Shown: in pieces, positions 10,095 to 20,439 of the stretch
Layout of the letters: every line of letters starts with the position of its first letter
Position numbering within the stretch: position 1 is the stretch's first letter
Source of the DNA: Apiosordaria backusii
Lineage: Eukaryota; Ascomycota; Sordariomycetes; Sordariales; Lasiosphaeriaceae
Length of the DNA: 64,000 nucleotides
Assembly (NCBI GenBank): GCA_030549205.1
Contig: JAUKTV010000003.1
Location: 496,001 to 560,000, forward strand
Direction of reading: 5' to 3'
Program-made: the position numbers and the translations under genes
Notes under the pieces: generated by a model
The model's input: the letters and a program-made list of their open reading frames with translations, nothing else
Told to the model about the DNA's origin: nothing
Databases searched by the model: none

Positions 10095-11144
10095 TCATAC
10101 GCCTCTCTGCACCTTGATTACTCCTCCATCTTCCCCCCCCTCCCCCTTCCTCTCCTCCCCCTCCCTCGCAATCGCCCTCGCACCCTTAAACGCCCTCTTC
10201 CTCTCCACCAACCTCGTCAGCACCGGATGCTCACACGCCCTCTCCGCCGCCTTATGTCCCGCCCCCTTCTTCCCAAAATCCCACCCCTCCCCCAACAGCA
10301 CACCCTCCTCCCCCCACCCCGTAAAAAAAACCCCAATCCCAAACTGCGGCTGCTTGTCCACAAACCTCTGCCCGGTCCCCGGCAAATCCCTATACTCAAT
10401 CCTGACATGCGACGCCCCAATCAGCTGCTCCAACCTCACCTTCGGGTTCGTCTCCTTATCAATCAACCTCCCCCCGCCCTCCTCCACCTTGACCTCCTGC
10501 TCCAACAACGGCCCCCACAACGCCTTCAACCAATTCACCGCATTTCTATACCCATTCTTGGGGTCAGAGCGGATGATGGCACCAACATACGCCTCAAAAA
10601 TATCCGCCAGCGCCTTTTCTTTTCTTTTCGCATTAGCAGTCGACCCCTTTGGTCTCCCCGCGAGCTGGAACTCTTCCGGAAAATTCGCGCGTTTATCTAG
10701 GCCATACCTGACCGAAAAGGCGGAGAGTGTAGAATTGCGAATGAGGAGCTCGCGCCGGCGGGACATTTCGCCTTCGGGGATGGTGGAAAAGGTGCTGTAG
10801 ACTAGCTCCGAGGCGATGAGCTCGAGGTAGACGTCGCCGATCCATTCTAGGCGCTCGTAGGAAAGGTCTTGTGCGTTTTTCTTGCAGCCCGAGTGGGTGA
10901 GGGCTGCTGTTTCGAGGGTGGGGTCGAGGATTGGTGGGAGCGGGGGGAGAGTGGATTTGGAGAGGGTGAGTTCTTTGGTGGTCCATTTTGTGCAGAGGGT
11001 GAGGGGGGAGAAATCTGATGATGATGATGGGGGGGAGGAGGATGAGGGGGATGATTTTTGGCGTTTGGGAGCGCGTTCCCGTTTGGTTGTGTCTTGAATG
11101 GTGGGCGGTTGCTTGGCTGTGTCGGGGTTCTTGCGTTTTGGCAT
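10095..11144 (-). CDS. Ribonuclease III (Rnt1-like)
   Basis: Double-strand-specific endonuclease; the fungal Rnt1 class processes pre-rRNA, snoRNA and snRNA precursors in the nucleus. Single exon, 349 residues from MPKRKNPDTAKQPP; a longer frame reaches 11270 but looks like leader. The N-terminus is basic and Ser-rich (KRERAPKRQKSS), a probable nuclear signal. The RNase III signature YERLEWIGDVYLELIASELV carries the catalytic Glu and Asp, and the second metal-binding pair is in KALADIFEAYVGA. The C-terminal part (RLEQLIGASHVRIEYRD then KKGAGHKAAERACEHPVLTRL) reads as a double-stranded-RNA-binding domain. The gene is divergent from mS33. A mitoribosomal L44-type protein is excluded by the intact catalytic residues. 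Confidence 0.9.
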   Translation of the reverse strand: MPKRKNPDTAKQPPTIQDTTKRERAPKRQKSSPSSSSPPSSSSDFSPLTLCTKWTTKELTLSKSTLPPLPPILDPTLETAALTHSGCKKNAQDLSYERLEWIGDVYLELIASELVYSTFSTIPEGEMSRRRELLIRNSTLSAFSVRYGLDKRANFPEEFQLAGRPKGSTANAKRKEKALADIFEAYVGAIIRSDPKNGYRNAVNWLKALWGPLLEQEVKVEEGGGRLIDKETNPKVRLEQLIGASHVRIEYRDLPGTGQRFVDKQPQFGIGVFFTGWGEEGVLLGEGWDFGKKGAGHKAAERACEHPVLTRLVERKRAFKGARAIAREGEERKGEGGEDGGVIKVQRGV

Positions 11145-11617
11145 TTTGGATGTGTGGAGGTTGATGTGATGTTGAGGTGTTGATCGGGATTCAAGTTTCT
11201 TTATAGAAATACGAAAGGTCGAGGCTGTGAGCTGTGGTAGAGATGTTGAAAAACCTGGCAACACTGGCACCTGTGCTGTTTTTGACGATTGGGTGATTGT
11301 GTTCTAGGACAAAAGTCAGCAGTGGCCAGTAAGTGAAAGCTGTGGTTTGGTGAGAATGAAAATACACACCGATACTGCCTCACCAAGAATTGATAACGCT
11401 CTCTTCTACATGTCAAGGCGAAAAAGGGTCCCAGCTTGTCGGGATGAGGCTGTTGAGAAGAGTCTTGGCACTGCGGACAAGGATATCTGCCGCCCCACTA
11501 TTCCCGCCGCTTTGATTGGCAGGCCCGCAAGGTCGCCAAAGATCTCTCAACGTCAAGCGTCGCGGTCTCTCCAGAAGAGCCCCTCGAATTGTGCCTAATC
11601 GTCCATGTAGAGGCAAG
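11145..11617. promoter_or_regulatory. Shared divergent promoter region, RNase III (-) and mS33 (+)
   Basis: 473 bp between two divergent start codons, so both promoters must lie here or overlap the genes. No clear TATA box was seen. Confidence 0.5.
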
Positions 11618-12104
11618 ATGTCGGTCCCACGTGCGAGGTTACTGCAGCTCATGGAGGTGAGATATTCATATCATTAGTCCGCCAACGTCAATTACCCACG
11701 CTGACCTCTCCAGGCTCGCTGCAAGCTCTTCGAGACCACCTTCAACCCCGAAGGCATCCGCGCCGGCAACAAGATCCTCAGACAACGCCTCAAGGGCCCC
11801 GCCCTCGCCGGATACTACCCACGGAGGTTATGGACCATGCAGGAGTTCCAGGCCGAGTTTAGAGACCTTCACCTGATGGTTGACGACGAGAAGGAGCTGG
11901 ACCGTTTCGAACATGTTTCTCTGTGAGTTTTCGTCGTTGAGATATCTGGACTGTCCATGTTGTCTAACATGTTGCAGTCTGAAAGCGCGTGGAAAGGGTG
12001 CGCCCAAGAAGAAGAACTCTGGCCCCGGTATGTTTGTGTATGGTTGTTGAGGGGCGAAGTCAGGATGCTAACAATGTGCAGATTTCAAGAAGGGAAAGAA
12101 ATGA
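11618..12104 (+). CDS. Mitochondrial small-subunit ribosomal protein mS33 (Rsm27 family)
   Basis: Component of the mitoribosomal small subunit. Four exons, 11618-11656, 11714-11922, 11978-12027 and 12082-12104, all with GT-AG junctions in phase, give 106 residues, normal for the family. The protein starts MSVPRARLLQLMEARCKLFE and has the characteristic sequence GIRAGNKILRQRLKGP, then YYPRRLWTMQEFQAEF. It ends in a Lys-rich tail (GKGAPKKKNSGP, KKGKK), as other mS33 proteins do. A GCTAAC branch point precedes the last exon. The final exon codes for only seven residues plus part of a codon. Confidence 0.93.
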
Positions 12105-13797
12105 TCGCTTGGAACGACGGACGATGCCCACGATCTGATATGTATTACTACTGTATAGAGGAAGGAAAAAATATACCCGGTCATTTGGAACACATCTCCG
12201 TGGCTATTCTTGGTTTGTTTTCTTTCTTATTTTCTTAGTGCCAGATTCTTGACCATGCTTTCTTTCGTTTCTAAATTTCATGACTTGTTCTTTCTCCCTT
12301 CTATTGTGCTGAAATACAGATCGTGATGATCTGGCGTGATTCCACATTTTGACCACAAGTGTGGCTTGATCGGTCCTTGGTGCATAGCCCTGATGCGATG
12401 AATTTACGGGGCGTCATGACTTTGAATAATTTCATTTTACTATATATCATCCCAAGCTTCAGCCGCCTACCTTTCCCCTTCATTTCCTTTCCCAGCCCTA
12501 CCTCGAATGCTTTCCCCCAACAAAAGCAACGTTACCACCCCCGAGGCAAATGCGCCAGTTCGGACGGGCTGTATAAGTGAATTTTGTTGACAAGAGTGGA
12601 GGAGCGTTTACGAAAAATGGAGATACTTCCAGGCTCGTTCGACCTTTGTAGCTCGCGGGGAGGAAGGGTTTGACCACAATGACAGGCGGACTTTGCACCA
12701 TCAGGCATGGGAGATAATTTTGGGTGTGGGGCTGTGGCAGAAAACTCTGCTGCCGTTCTTCTGAAATCGTCTCGAGTCTATCCCCAACAATGCGGCTCCT
12801 GATTTGCGGTTACGGGCGATGTTGACAAAGAAAGTGGGCGATGATGGCATCTCGATAATGGTCGGGACATGTCCTCGATCATGGCTAGGCGGAGACACAC
12901 GATGCATTGCCATGGTGCCCTCTGAAAGTGGTGAGGATACCGGAAACTTCCAATCATGGGCTTTTCTTTGTCACTGACGGCTCTCAGGGCAATTACGTCC
13001 GGTACGCAAGATCCATTTCTGCCCTTTCCCACAGGCACCAGACGCTTTGACCATCCGATAAGCTATGTCTGCTCGATACCATTGGCCATCGTGAGGTTGG
13101 AGGGCGATGTTGTCATCGTCCCTTCCTCTTGCTCTGGCATCTGATGTTACAGATGTTGCATGTGAAAATTTCCCTGCTCCAGGTGCTGCTCCAGGTGCTG
13201 TTCCCGCAATCACAACCATCAGACGGTGAGTCGGGGGGACTGCTCCCTCCCGTCGTCTATATAACCGTGGACCTGTCGCTCGTTCCCTACTGTTGTCCCT
13301 TCTCCTCCACCAACAACCACTTTCCTTGACAGTTTTCACTTCACATATACGACCGAGTCCAACTCGCTACGCTCTTTACCACGTATCTGCAGCATTTTAC
13401 CACGTTTCATAGCAAACCCCTGGGTCAAGGACGAACCTTTGGGCGCACCACCCCACAGGTAATTATTGATCCCATCCCAGGCCTCGGTCCCGTCTCGGGG
13501 ACACAGGCTGCATTTTATCTCACCGCGAAGCGTACCTTCCACTTGGGGCACCTCCGCTCCCTTCCCAGCTAAGGCCGAGACTTGTTCTTCGGTTTAGCGT
13601 ACCTAGACTGCCATCTTCAGCAATCCTCCACCTTTCTGCTTTTCTTTCTACCACAAACCATCACTGCCATCTACTTCTTCTTTTTTGCTAAGTACATCTG
13701 GATCATTTTCTCACCTTGTCAGATCACATTGGATCAAGTAATTTGAACGAATCGTCGTCTCACCCACCCCCGAATCACCACCACCGGGGACTGGACC
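12105..13797. other. Intergenic and 5' leader of the Pumilio gene
   Basis: No supported gene. A TATA-like element lies at 13258-13264 and a 12-bp tandem duplication (CAGGTGCTGCTC-type) at about 13181-13204. The stretch from about 13290 to 13797 is probably a long, C/T-rich 5' untranslated leader. Confidence 0.5.
13258..13264 (+). promoter_or_regulatory. TATA box, probable promoter of the Pumilio gene
   Basis: TATATAA in a GC-rich setting, 534 bp upstream of the proposed ATG; it implies a leader of roughly 500 nt. Confidence 0.4.
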
Positions 13798-16428
13798 ATG
13801 TCGACCGCAGCCATGAGCGGCTCTCCCACGGAGCGACGTACCCAGGCTTCCAAGAGTTGCTCTCACGATGAGAACTCCAAAAACTCTGACGAGTTTGCGG
13901 CCCACTCATCCCAGGCACGCCCCTCTCATTCACTCACAAGACAAACAAGTAATAAATAATTCTGACTTGACCCGCAGCAGGAAACCAACCCAATTTCCGT
14001 TTCCCTCAAGAAAAACGTGAGCGCCCTCAGCACCTCCAAGCTGGCGAACCAGAGCTATCCCAAGGTTGGTTTCCCCATGCCACTCTCATGTCAAAGATTG
14101 GACTGATCATAACAGAAGGTGAAGATCAAACACGAGCCCCCTTCCTCCGACTCGTACCCTATGGAGAAACTGTTCGCCAAGATTTCTGAGCAGCAGTCTG
14201 TTCTCTTGCAGCATCAAAGCGATATGCGCAAGTCGTCATCGGAAGAGGATGCTCTGTATACTAGGGGTTTGGATCATCAGTCGTCCTGCAGCTCTTTGCC
14301 TATCACGCCGGCCACGGATGCCTTCCCGTCATCGCAAACTGCACCTACCACTCGATCTGCTAGCGCCACCCCGAACGAGACTCAGGCTAGCACCGAGGAG
14401 CTTTTGCGCCTGAAGCTCGAACTCGCCCAGGCCCAGAACAAGATCTCGCGCCTCGAAGCCCAGAACCGCTATGGTCAGGAGAGTGGACGCGCCACTCCAG
14501 CTCTTGGTGTTGATTCCGACTTCCCGTCTTCCATTGCCGGCCCTGTGTCCCCGATTGCCCCTCGCGGTCTGGCTGGGGGCCCCTCTTATGGTACTGCTGG
14601 CAAAGTTCCTTACATCCGCGAGCCAGGTTGGATTGTTCCCGACGATGCCCGCTCCGAGCTTAGTGAATCCATGTCAGCCGGAGGAATGAGCCGCGCCCGC
14701 GGTATCTGGAATAAACAACCTACTTATCCCGGTCAATTCCCTCAAGCCTCCGTCATGACAGAGGCGCCACAGCCGGCTCCCTGGCCCAATGCCCGCGCTC
14801 CAACCACAGGATATGAAGCCTCATACAACCAGACAGGCATGGAAGTGTATCGCCAGGATCGAGCTCCGCCTGACCATGAGATGATGAGACCCACAGGACG
14901 TCGTACGAACCGGTATGATAGCCGCTTCACTCCTTCGGCCAACTTTAGTGGCGGCTTCAATGCGCACAATATGAACGCCAGTCCCTATGACAGCAGCACT
15001 CTTAGTTATCCTTACGGCCATCAGACTCCCATGACTGGTGGCGTGGGCATGGGACTGTATCCCCCTTACCAGCAGCAACCGGTTGGGTCTCCACTCTCAC
15101 CCCATGCCACCGAATTCACCTCTTCCCAAGGACCCTGGAAGACAGAGGTGAGCTATAATCAATTCAATATCAACATGTCTGGTGCTGACATTTATTTCTT
15201 CTAGTCTATTCCTGGAGAGAGCCAGACCTATGTTTCGGCCACAACAGAGCCTCTCAACTACCGCCGTCTCCTCGACCGCAACGTCACTTGTGACTGGAAG
15301 TACATTGTCGACAAGATTGTGTGCAACAATGATCAGCAAGCCTCCATCTTTTTGCAGCAGAAGCTCAAAGTCGGTACCCCAGACCAAAAGTACGATATTG
15401 TGGAGGCGATTGTAGCTCAAGCCTATCCGTTGATGGTCAACCGATTTGGCAATTTCTTGGTTCAGCGCTGCTTTGAGCATGGCACCCCTGAGCAGGTGGT
15501 CAAGATTGCGGAGGCCATTCGCGGCAACACTCTCAATCTTTCCATGGATCCCTTCGGCTGCCATGTGGTCCAGAAGGCCTTTGACTCGGTGCCTGAGGAG
15601 TACAAGGCCATCATGGTTCATGAGCTGTTGCGCCGGATTCCCGAGACGGTTATTCACCGTTATGCTTGTCATGTGTGGCAAAAGCTGTTCGAGTTGCGAT
15701 GGACCGAGTCTCCGCCCCAGATCATGAAGTATGTCAACGAATCTCTGCGTGGCATGTGGCACGAGGTTGCTTTGGGCGAGACTGGCAGTTTGGTTGTACA
15801 GAATATCTTTGAGAACTGCTTGGAGGAGGACAAGGTTAGTTCTGGTGCATGTTTACTTTGTATCCTTCATCATTGCTAACCAGAATATGTACAGCGTCCG
15901 TGTATCGAGGAGGTGCTCGCCAACATTGACATTGTCGCTCATGGCCAGTTTGGCAACTGGTGTATTCAACACATTTGCGAGCACGGTGCCCCCGCCGACC
16001 GCAGCCGAGCCATCGATCATGTCATTCGTTATGCAGCCGAGTACAGTATGGACCAGTTTGCGTCCAAGGTGGTCGAGAAGTGTCTGAAGATTGGCGGTCC
16101 CGAGTTTCTGGGACGCTACCTTGACCGAGTTTGCGAGGGTCGGCATGAACGTCCCCGGATTCCCCTCATCGACATCGCCAGCGATCAGTACGGCAACTAT
16201 CTGATCCAGTACATCTTGACGCACGCCAACCCTCAACATCGCGAGATTGTCGCAGCTCATATTCGCAAGCACATGGTGTCTCTTCGCGGCTCCAAGTTTG
16301 GTTCCCGTGTCGGCATGCTCTGCACCAACCACGCCGTTGCCACTCGACCTGGCCCCGGGGTTGGTCCCTCTTCCATGACAGCTATTCGTTCTGGTCGCCC
16401 CTATGGTGGTGGTGGCGCGTACCGTTAA
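13798..16428 (+). CDS. Pumilio/PUF-family RNA-binding protein
   Basis: Sequence-specific mRNA 3'UTR binder that typically represses or localises transcripts. Proposed exons are 13798-13914, 13978-14064, 14116-15147, 15205-15834 and 15895-16428, giving 799 residues. The N-terminal half is disordered (Ser/Pro/Gln/Tyr-rich) with a short coiled coil (LRLKLELAQAQNKISRLEAQ). The Pumilio homology domain starts near residue 410 (NVTCDWKYIVDKIVCNNDQQ). Puf repeats are visible as MVNRFGNFLVQRCFE, SMDPFGCHVVQKAFD, IHRYACHVWQKLFE, ETGSLVVQNIFE, GQFGNWCIQHICE, SMDQFASKVVEKCL and ASDQYGNYLIQYIL. The tail is Gly/Arg-rich. The domain resembles the S. pombe mpf1 subgroup more than Puf3 (inference). Intron 1 works in frame only with a GC donor (CAG/GCACGC); otherwise the start is less certain than the rest. 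Confidence 0.9.
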
Positions 16429-17301
16429 GACTTGATCCGTGATCTGAAGGAGTATCTTTTCTCTTCTCAGACCCATTCGACGTTCGAGTTTACTCTTTTT
16501 CTTTTTCTGTTGTACCACCATAAATTTCGCAATCGTTCTTTCGGCGAGAGTTGACCCAAACCATATTCGTCTCGGTTTTTCACAAACATCTTCGTCAGCA
16601 GCTAATCTTACAAATCACCCGACATCCTACGCTCGGGAGGCTACTGCCCGTTCGAGTGCTTTGGACACATCATGATTAGCGTTTTGCGATATCAACGGCT
16701 GCGGCTTTGCAACCTGCTTCAGGGGACGGGGGAATCTGTTCTGTCCAGATCTAATGGGGACAGCGACCTGCCAAACCCTTCCGGGTGGGCCGCGCCTGGC
16801 AATCCTTTTCCATTCTAATATAGCTGTGAGGAATCGATTTTTTTGGGGAGCAAGGTTTGACATGTGGGGGGTGTATAAAAAGGGGGGATAGGTGGTGGAG
16901 GATAATGACCGGAGGCTGCCTTTCTTTTGTCCTGGATGGACGTGTTGTTGATGCTCAGCAGATGCATGGCCTGCAATGGATTATCGTGGCCTTGTCCATG
17001 TAACAAATAGATACAAACCCATAGTCAATCCTTAATGAGCTCTTATTTTATTTGTTGTTCCGTTTAGGGCACCGTGTGTCACTGGTACACAACCTTGATC
17101 ATCATAATAACTTATACTGGAAGAGATTATGTTTTGTTATGATCCCGAAGTCAGGCCATCAGAGATGTTGATAAGAACAACGCCAGAGATAATTACAGAT
17201 GGTTCTTGCTCGCTCGCTTGCTTGCCTCGTTTGCTTTCCATGAAACACCCTCTAACCCCCCAACTCCGCGCTCAGTCAATTCAGCCCCATACCCGGTAAT
17301 C
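16429..17301. other. Intergenic, convergent 3' flanks
   Basis: 3' regions of the Pumilio gene and the DJ-1 gene. No gene, RNA or repeat could be supported. Confidence 0.6.
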
Positions 17302-18213
17302 CTACACCATGGCCTCAGGAACAGGAACAGTAACGTTGAACCTCTCGCTCCAGGGGTCAGCCCGCCAGTCCGTCTCGGGCTCATATTCTGTAATCTCGCC
17401 GAACCTCTTGGCCAGCTCAGTACCATTTGGGTATTTTTGCTTGAGGAACTCGTACATGAGATCGATACCGGCAGTTACCTATGTTTTTCCACGGTCATCA
17501 TCAGCTTTGCTACTCCCTCTTTTGTTTTGATAGAAGGGGGGGACTTACACCACTACTACTCCAAACCTTTCCATCCTCGACCCACCTCGCCGGCGCGACC
17601 CAGCGGACTTTTGGTCCCATGGCTGTCATAGGACCCCAAGCAGCCTTGTTGGTTGTCGCGCGTCGGCCGTCGAGAACGCCGGATTGGGCTGCGATGCCGG
17701 AGCCGGTGCAGATTGTGATGAGGTATTGCAGCTTGGGGAAGATTTCGCGGATGAAGGTGATCTCCGGGAGGAGATCGGGGGAGCGGGCGCCGGGACCGCC
17801 GGGGACGATGAGGACGTCGATTTGGTGAGAGGGGGGAAGGGAGGAGAAGGTGTGGGTTGGGGTGAGGGTTGGCCAGAAGAGGGAGGAGTGGGTGTTCATT
17901 AAGGGGGAGGAGGGTTCGGTTGTTACGGGGTGGGGGGTGCGGGAGAGGAGGGTGAGGGTTAGGTGGCGGTTGTGGGCTAGGAGTTGGAGGATGTCGAGGG
18001 GGCCGTAGACGTCCATTAGTTCGAAGGCGCGGAAGAGGAGGACTGCGTAGTGGGTTGGGGGTTTTGAGGGGGGTGAGGGCCGGGGGTGAAGTTGGGCGGT
18101 TTTTGGGGGGAGTCTTTTCCTTTGTCTCTGTTGTGTGGTGTGGCTAGGACGGAGGGGGTGAGGAATAGGAGGAGGATGGTGGTGAGTTGAGTGAGGGATG
18201 GGGAGGGTGCCAT
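17302..18213 (-). CDS. DJ-1/PfpI (ThiJ-like) family protein with signal peptide, apparent frameshift
   Basis: Class-I-glutamine-amidotransferase-like fold; members include glyoxalases, isonitrile hydratases and proteins of unknown activity. The ATG at 18213 opens a classical signal peptide (LTTILLLFLTPSVLA), suggesting secretion. The conserved domain begins THYAVLLFRAFELMDVYGPL and contains DVLIVPGGPGARSPD and the nucleophile-elbow Cys in TICTGSGIAAQSGVLDGRRA. A GTAAGT intron joins exon 17549-18213 to 17302-17478, which ends PVPEAMV. The signal-peptide frame and the domain frame differ by one base; they meet at a run of five C in the Pro-rich linker near 18064-18070, and one more C would restore continuity. 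Either an assembly error or a real lesion is possible. Confidence 0.75.
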
Positions 18214-19392
18214 GGTTGTGAATGTGTGAATGGGTTGCGTGGGGAGCTGAGTATGTCGAGAGGTTGTGAATATCTGGACTTTTTTTCCACAGTAATAGTG
18301 TCGTTGAAATAACAGCTGGCAAAAGATGGGTTGAATATGTACCAGAGAGAAAACTTGGGATTGCTGTATGAAGACGCCGCCTCTTATACAACTCGCGATG
18401 AGATGACCCTTACCCCTGTTCCCTCACCACTGCTCGCCAATGACCGCGAAATACAATAGAAAATATACAACCGGCAACGGAAAGAGATCGCCCGTTAAAA
18501 ACTCCCTTCACCTGACCTACATTTCTGCATCACATCAAGAAGGAACAGAGAAAGAGAGAGTAGCAATCTGCGCCGTCTAGGGGGTAGAGCTGGCATAGAG
18601 AGCCCATCATTGGCTGCCTCGCCTCGCCGCTATTATCACCAACACCCAGTTCGCACTCGAGCCGTCCCTGACTACCACCGACTACCAACATCAGGTATGA
18701 GTAAGCCATTCCCAGCACCTGGATTATGGCTGACTTGGCAGGGGGTGGTAAAAGAGCAGGTTTTCCCCCGCTCCTGGCAACATCTCGGTTGTTGGTTACA
18801 CACACATTCTCTGACCTGCATCTCGGAAGGGAGGCAGCAGCATGTGTGATGGAGGGGAGCATGAATGAGCACATTTTTCTGTCGCAAGGGATGGAGAAAG
18901 TTTGATCATATGTCGAAGTAGTGACGATTCCCTTTTGCCAAGAGAGAGAGAACCATGCAGCTTGAATCCTTCACGGGGTCCTTTACCGAATGCCTTCTTT
19001 TGGACATGAGATGAGGTTGGGATGGATGATGTTGTGAACCTTGAAGGCCAGAAGGGTTAGGGTCAGCATAGTTAGTGAGCCATTATGTAACCCCTGGATG
19101 ATGATCAACCCCCACTTAACTAGGAATCAAGCTCGCTATCTTATCTCTCTGCCCCTCACCACCCATCATCTCTCTCCATAGCCCGAAGCTACCCCCCCTC
19201 CTCCTCCGATTCGAGGAGGGACATCAGAGAAGCCAAGACTAAGGAATGGTGAAAAGTGGGTGGATATGTTCAGATGTTCCATTAGAAATCAATTGAAAGC
19301 TCAAACTTACTTTCCTGTTTACATTAACTTCCCCCGTTCCAACCTCCACACATAATCTGTTGTCGTCTGAATAACCTCAACCAGCCAAAAAT
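18214..19392. other. Divergent intergenic region between the DJ-1 and UreG genes
   Basis: 1.2 kb with no supported ORF. It contains C/T-rich stretches and must hold the promoters of both genes. Confidence 0.55.
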
Positions 19393-20287
19393 ATGTCCAA
19401 CCAACACACCCACGACGGCGTCCACTTCCACGCCTCGCACGACCACGCCGTGTCCTTCAACGCCGCCGACCACGGCCACTCCCACGAGATCCTCGATGGT
19501 CCCGGCTCCTACCACGGGCGGGAGATGCCCATCACTGAAGGTCGCAACTGGGCTGATAGGGCTTTCACCATTGGCATTGGCGGGTATGTTTTCCTTCCTC
19601 TCTACCCCCCCAACCCATCTCCCTCAACTAACCCAACCGTGTGTCTCCAGACCCGTAGGATCAGGCAAAACAGCCCTCATGCTCTCCCTCTCCCGCGCCC
19701 TCCGATCCCAGTACTCCCTCGCCGCCGTAACAAACGACATCTTCACCCGCGAAGACGCCGAGTTCCTCACCCGCCACAAGGCCCTCCCCTCCTCCCGCAT
19801 CCGCGCCATCGAAACCGGCGGCTGCCCCCACGCCGCCGTCCGCGAGGACATCTCGGCCAACCTCGCCGCGCTCGAAGACCTCCACGCCCAGTTCGACACG
19901 GACCTCCTCCTCATCGAGTCCGGGGGCGACAACCTCGCCGCTAACTACTCCCGCGAGCTCGCGGATTACATCATTTACGTCATTGACGTCAGCGGGGGTG
20001 ACAAGATCCCCCGTAAGGGAGGACCGGGGATTACGCAGAGTGATTTATTGGTTGTGAATAAGACTGATCTAGCGGAAATTGTCGGGGCGGATTTGGATGT
20101 CATGGATAGGGACGCGCGCAAGATGAGGGAGGGGGGACCGACGGTTTTTGCGCAGGTGAAGAAGAATGTGGGGGTGGAGCATATTGTGAATTTGATCTTG
20201 AGCGCTTGGAAGGCTTCCGGGGCGGAGGAGCAGAGGAGGAGTGTTGGTGGGCCGAGGCCGACGCCGGGGTTGGAGGAGTTGGAGTAG
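19393..20287 (+). CDS. ureG: Urease accessory protein UreG (GTPase)
   Basis: SIMIBI-class GTPase that drives nickel insertion into urease together with the UreD/UreF homologues; cytosolic. Two exons, 19393-19583 and 19651-20287 (GTATGT donor, CTCCAG acceptor), give 275 residues. The N-terminus is His-rich (HDGVHFHASHDHA, HGHSHE), a metal-binding extension usual in eukaryotic UreG. The P-loop GIGGPVGSGKTALML is split by the intron. Further motifs are AAVTNDIFTREDAEFL, ETGGCPHAAVREDISAN (the Cys-Pro-His metal site), LLLIESGGDNLAANYS and the base-recognition VVNKTDLAEIVG. Identity is certain. Confidence 0.97.
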
Positions 20288-20439
20288 AGAACGCAAAAAT
20301 AAAGAAAGGGGGGGGTATTGTGTATATATCAAGGTACATTGAGAATTGGAAGATCAAGAACCAAAATAAAGATTTTCATTAACCCCCAAACGCCGTCATG
20401 AGCCCCCTCAGGGGTATATCTAACCACTTTTAACCATAT

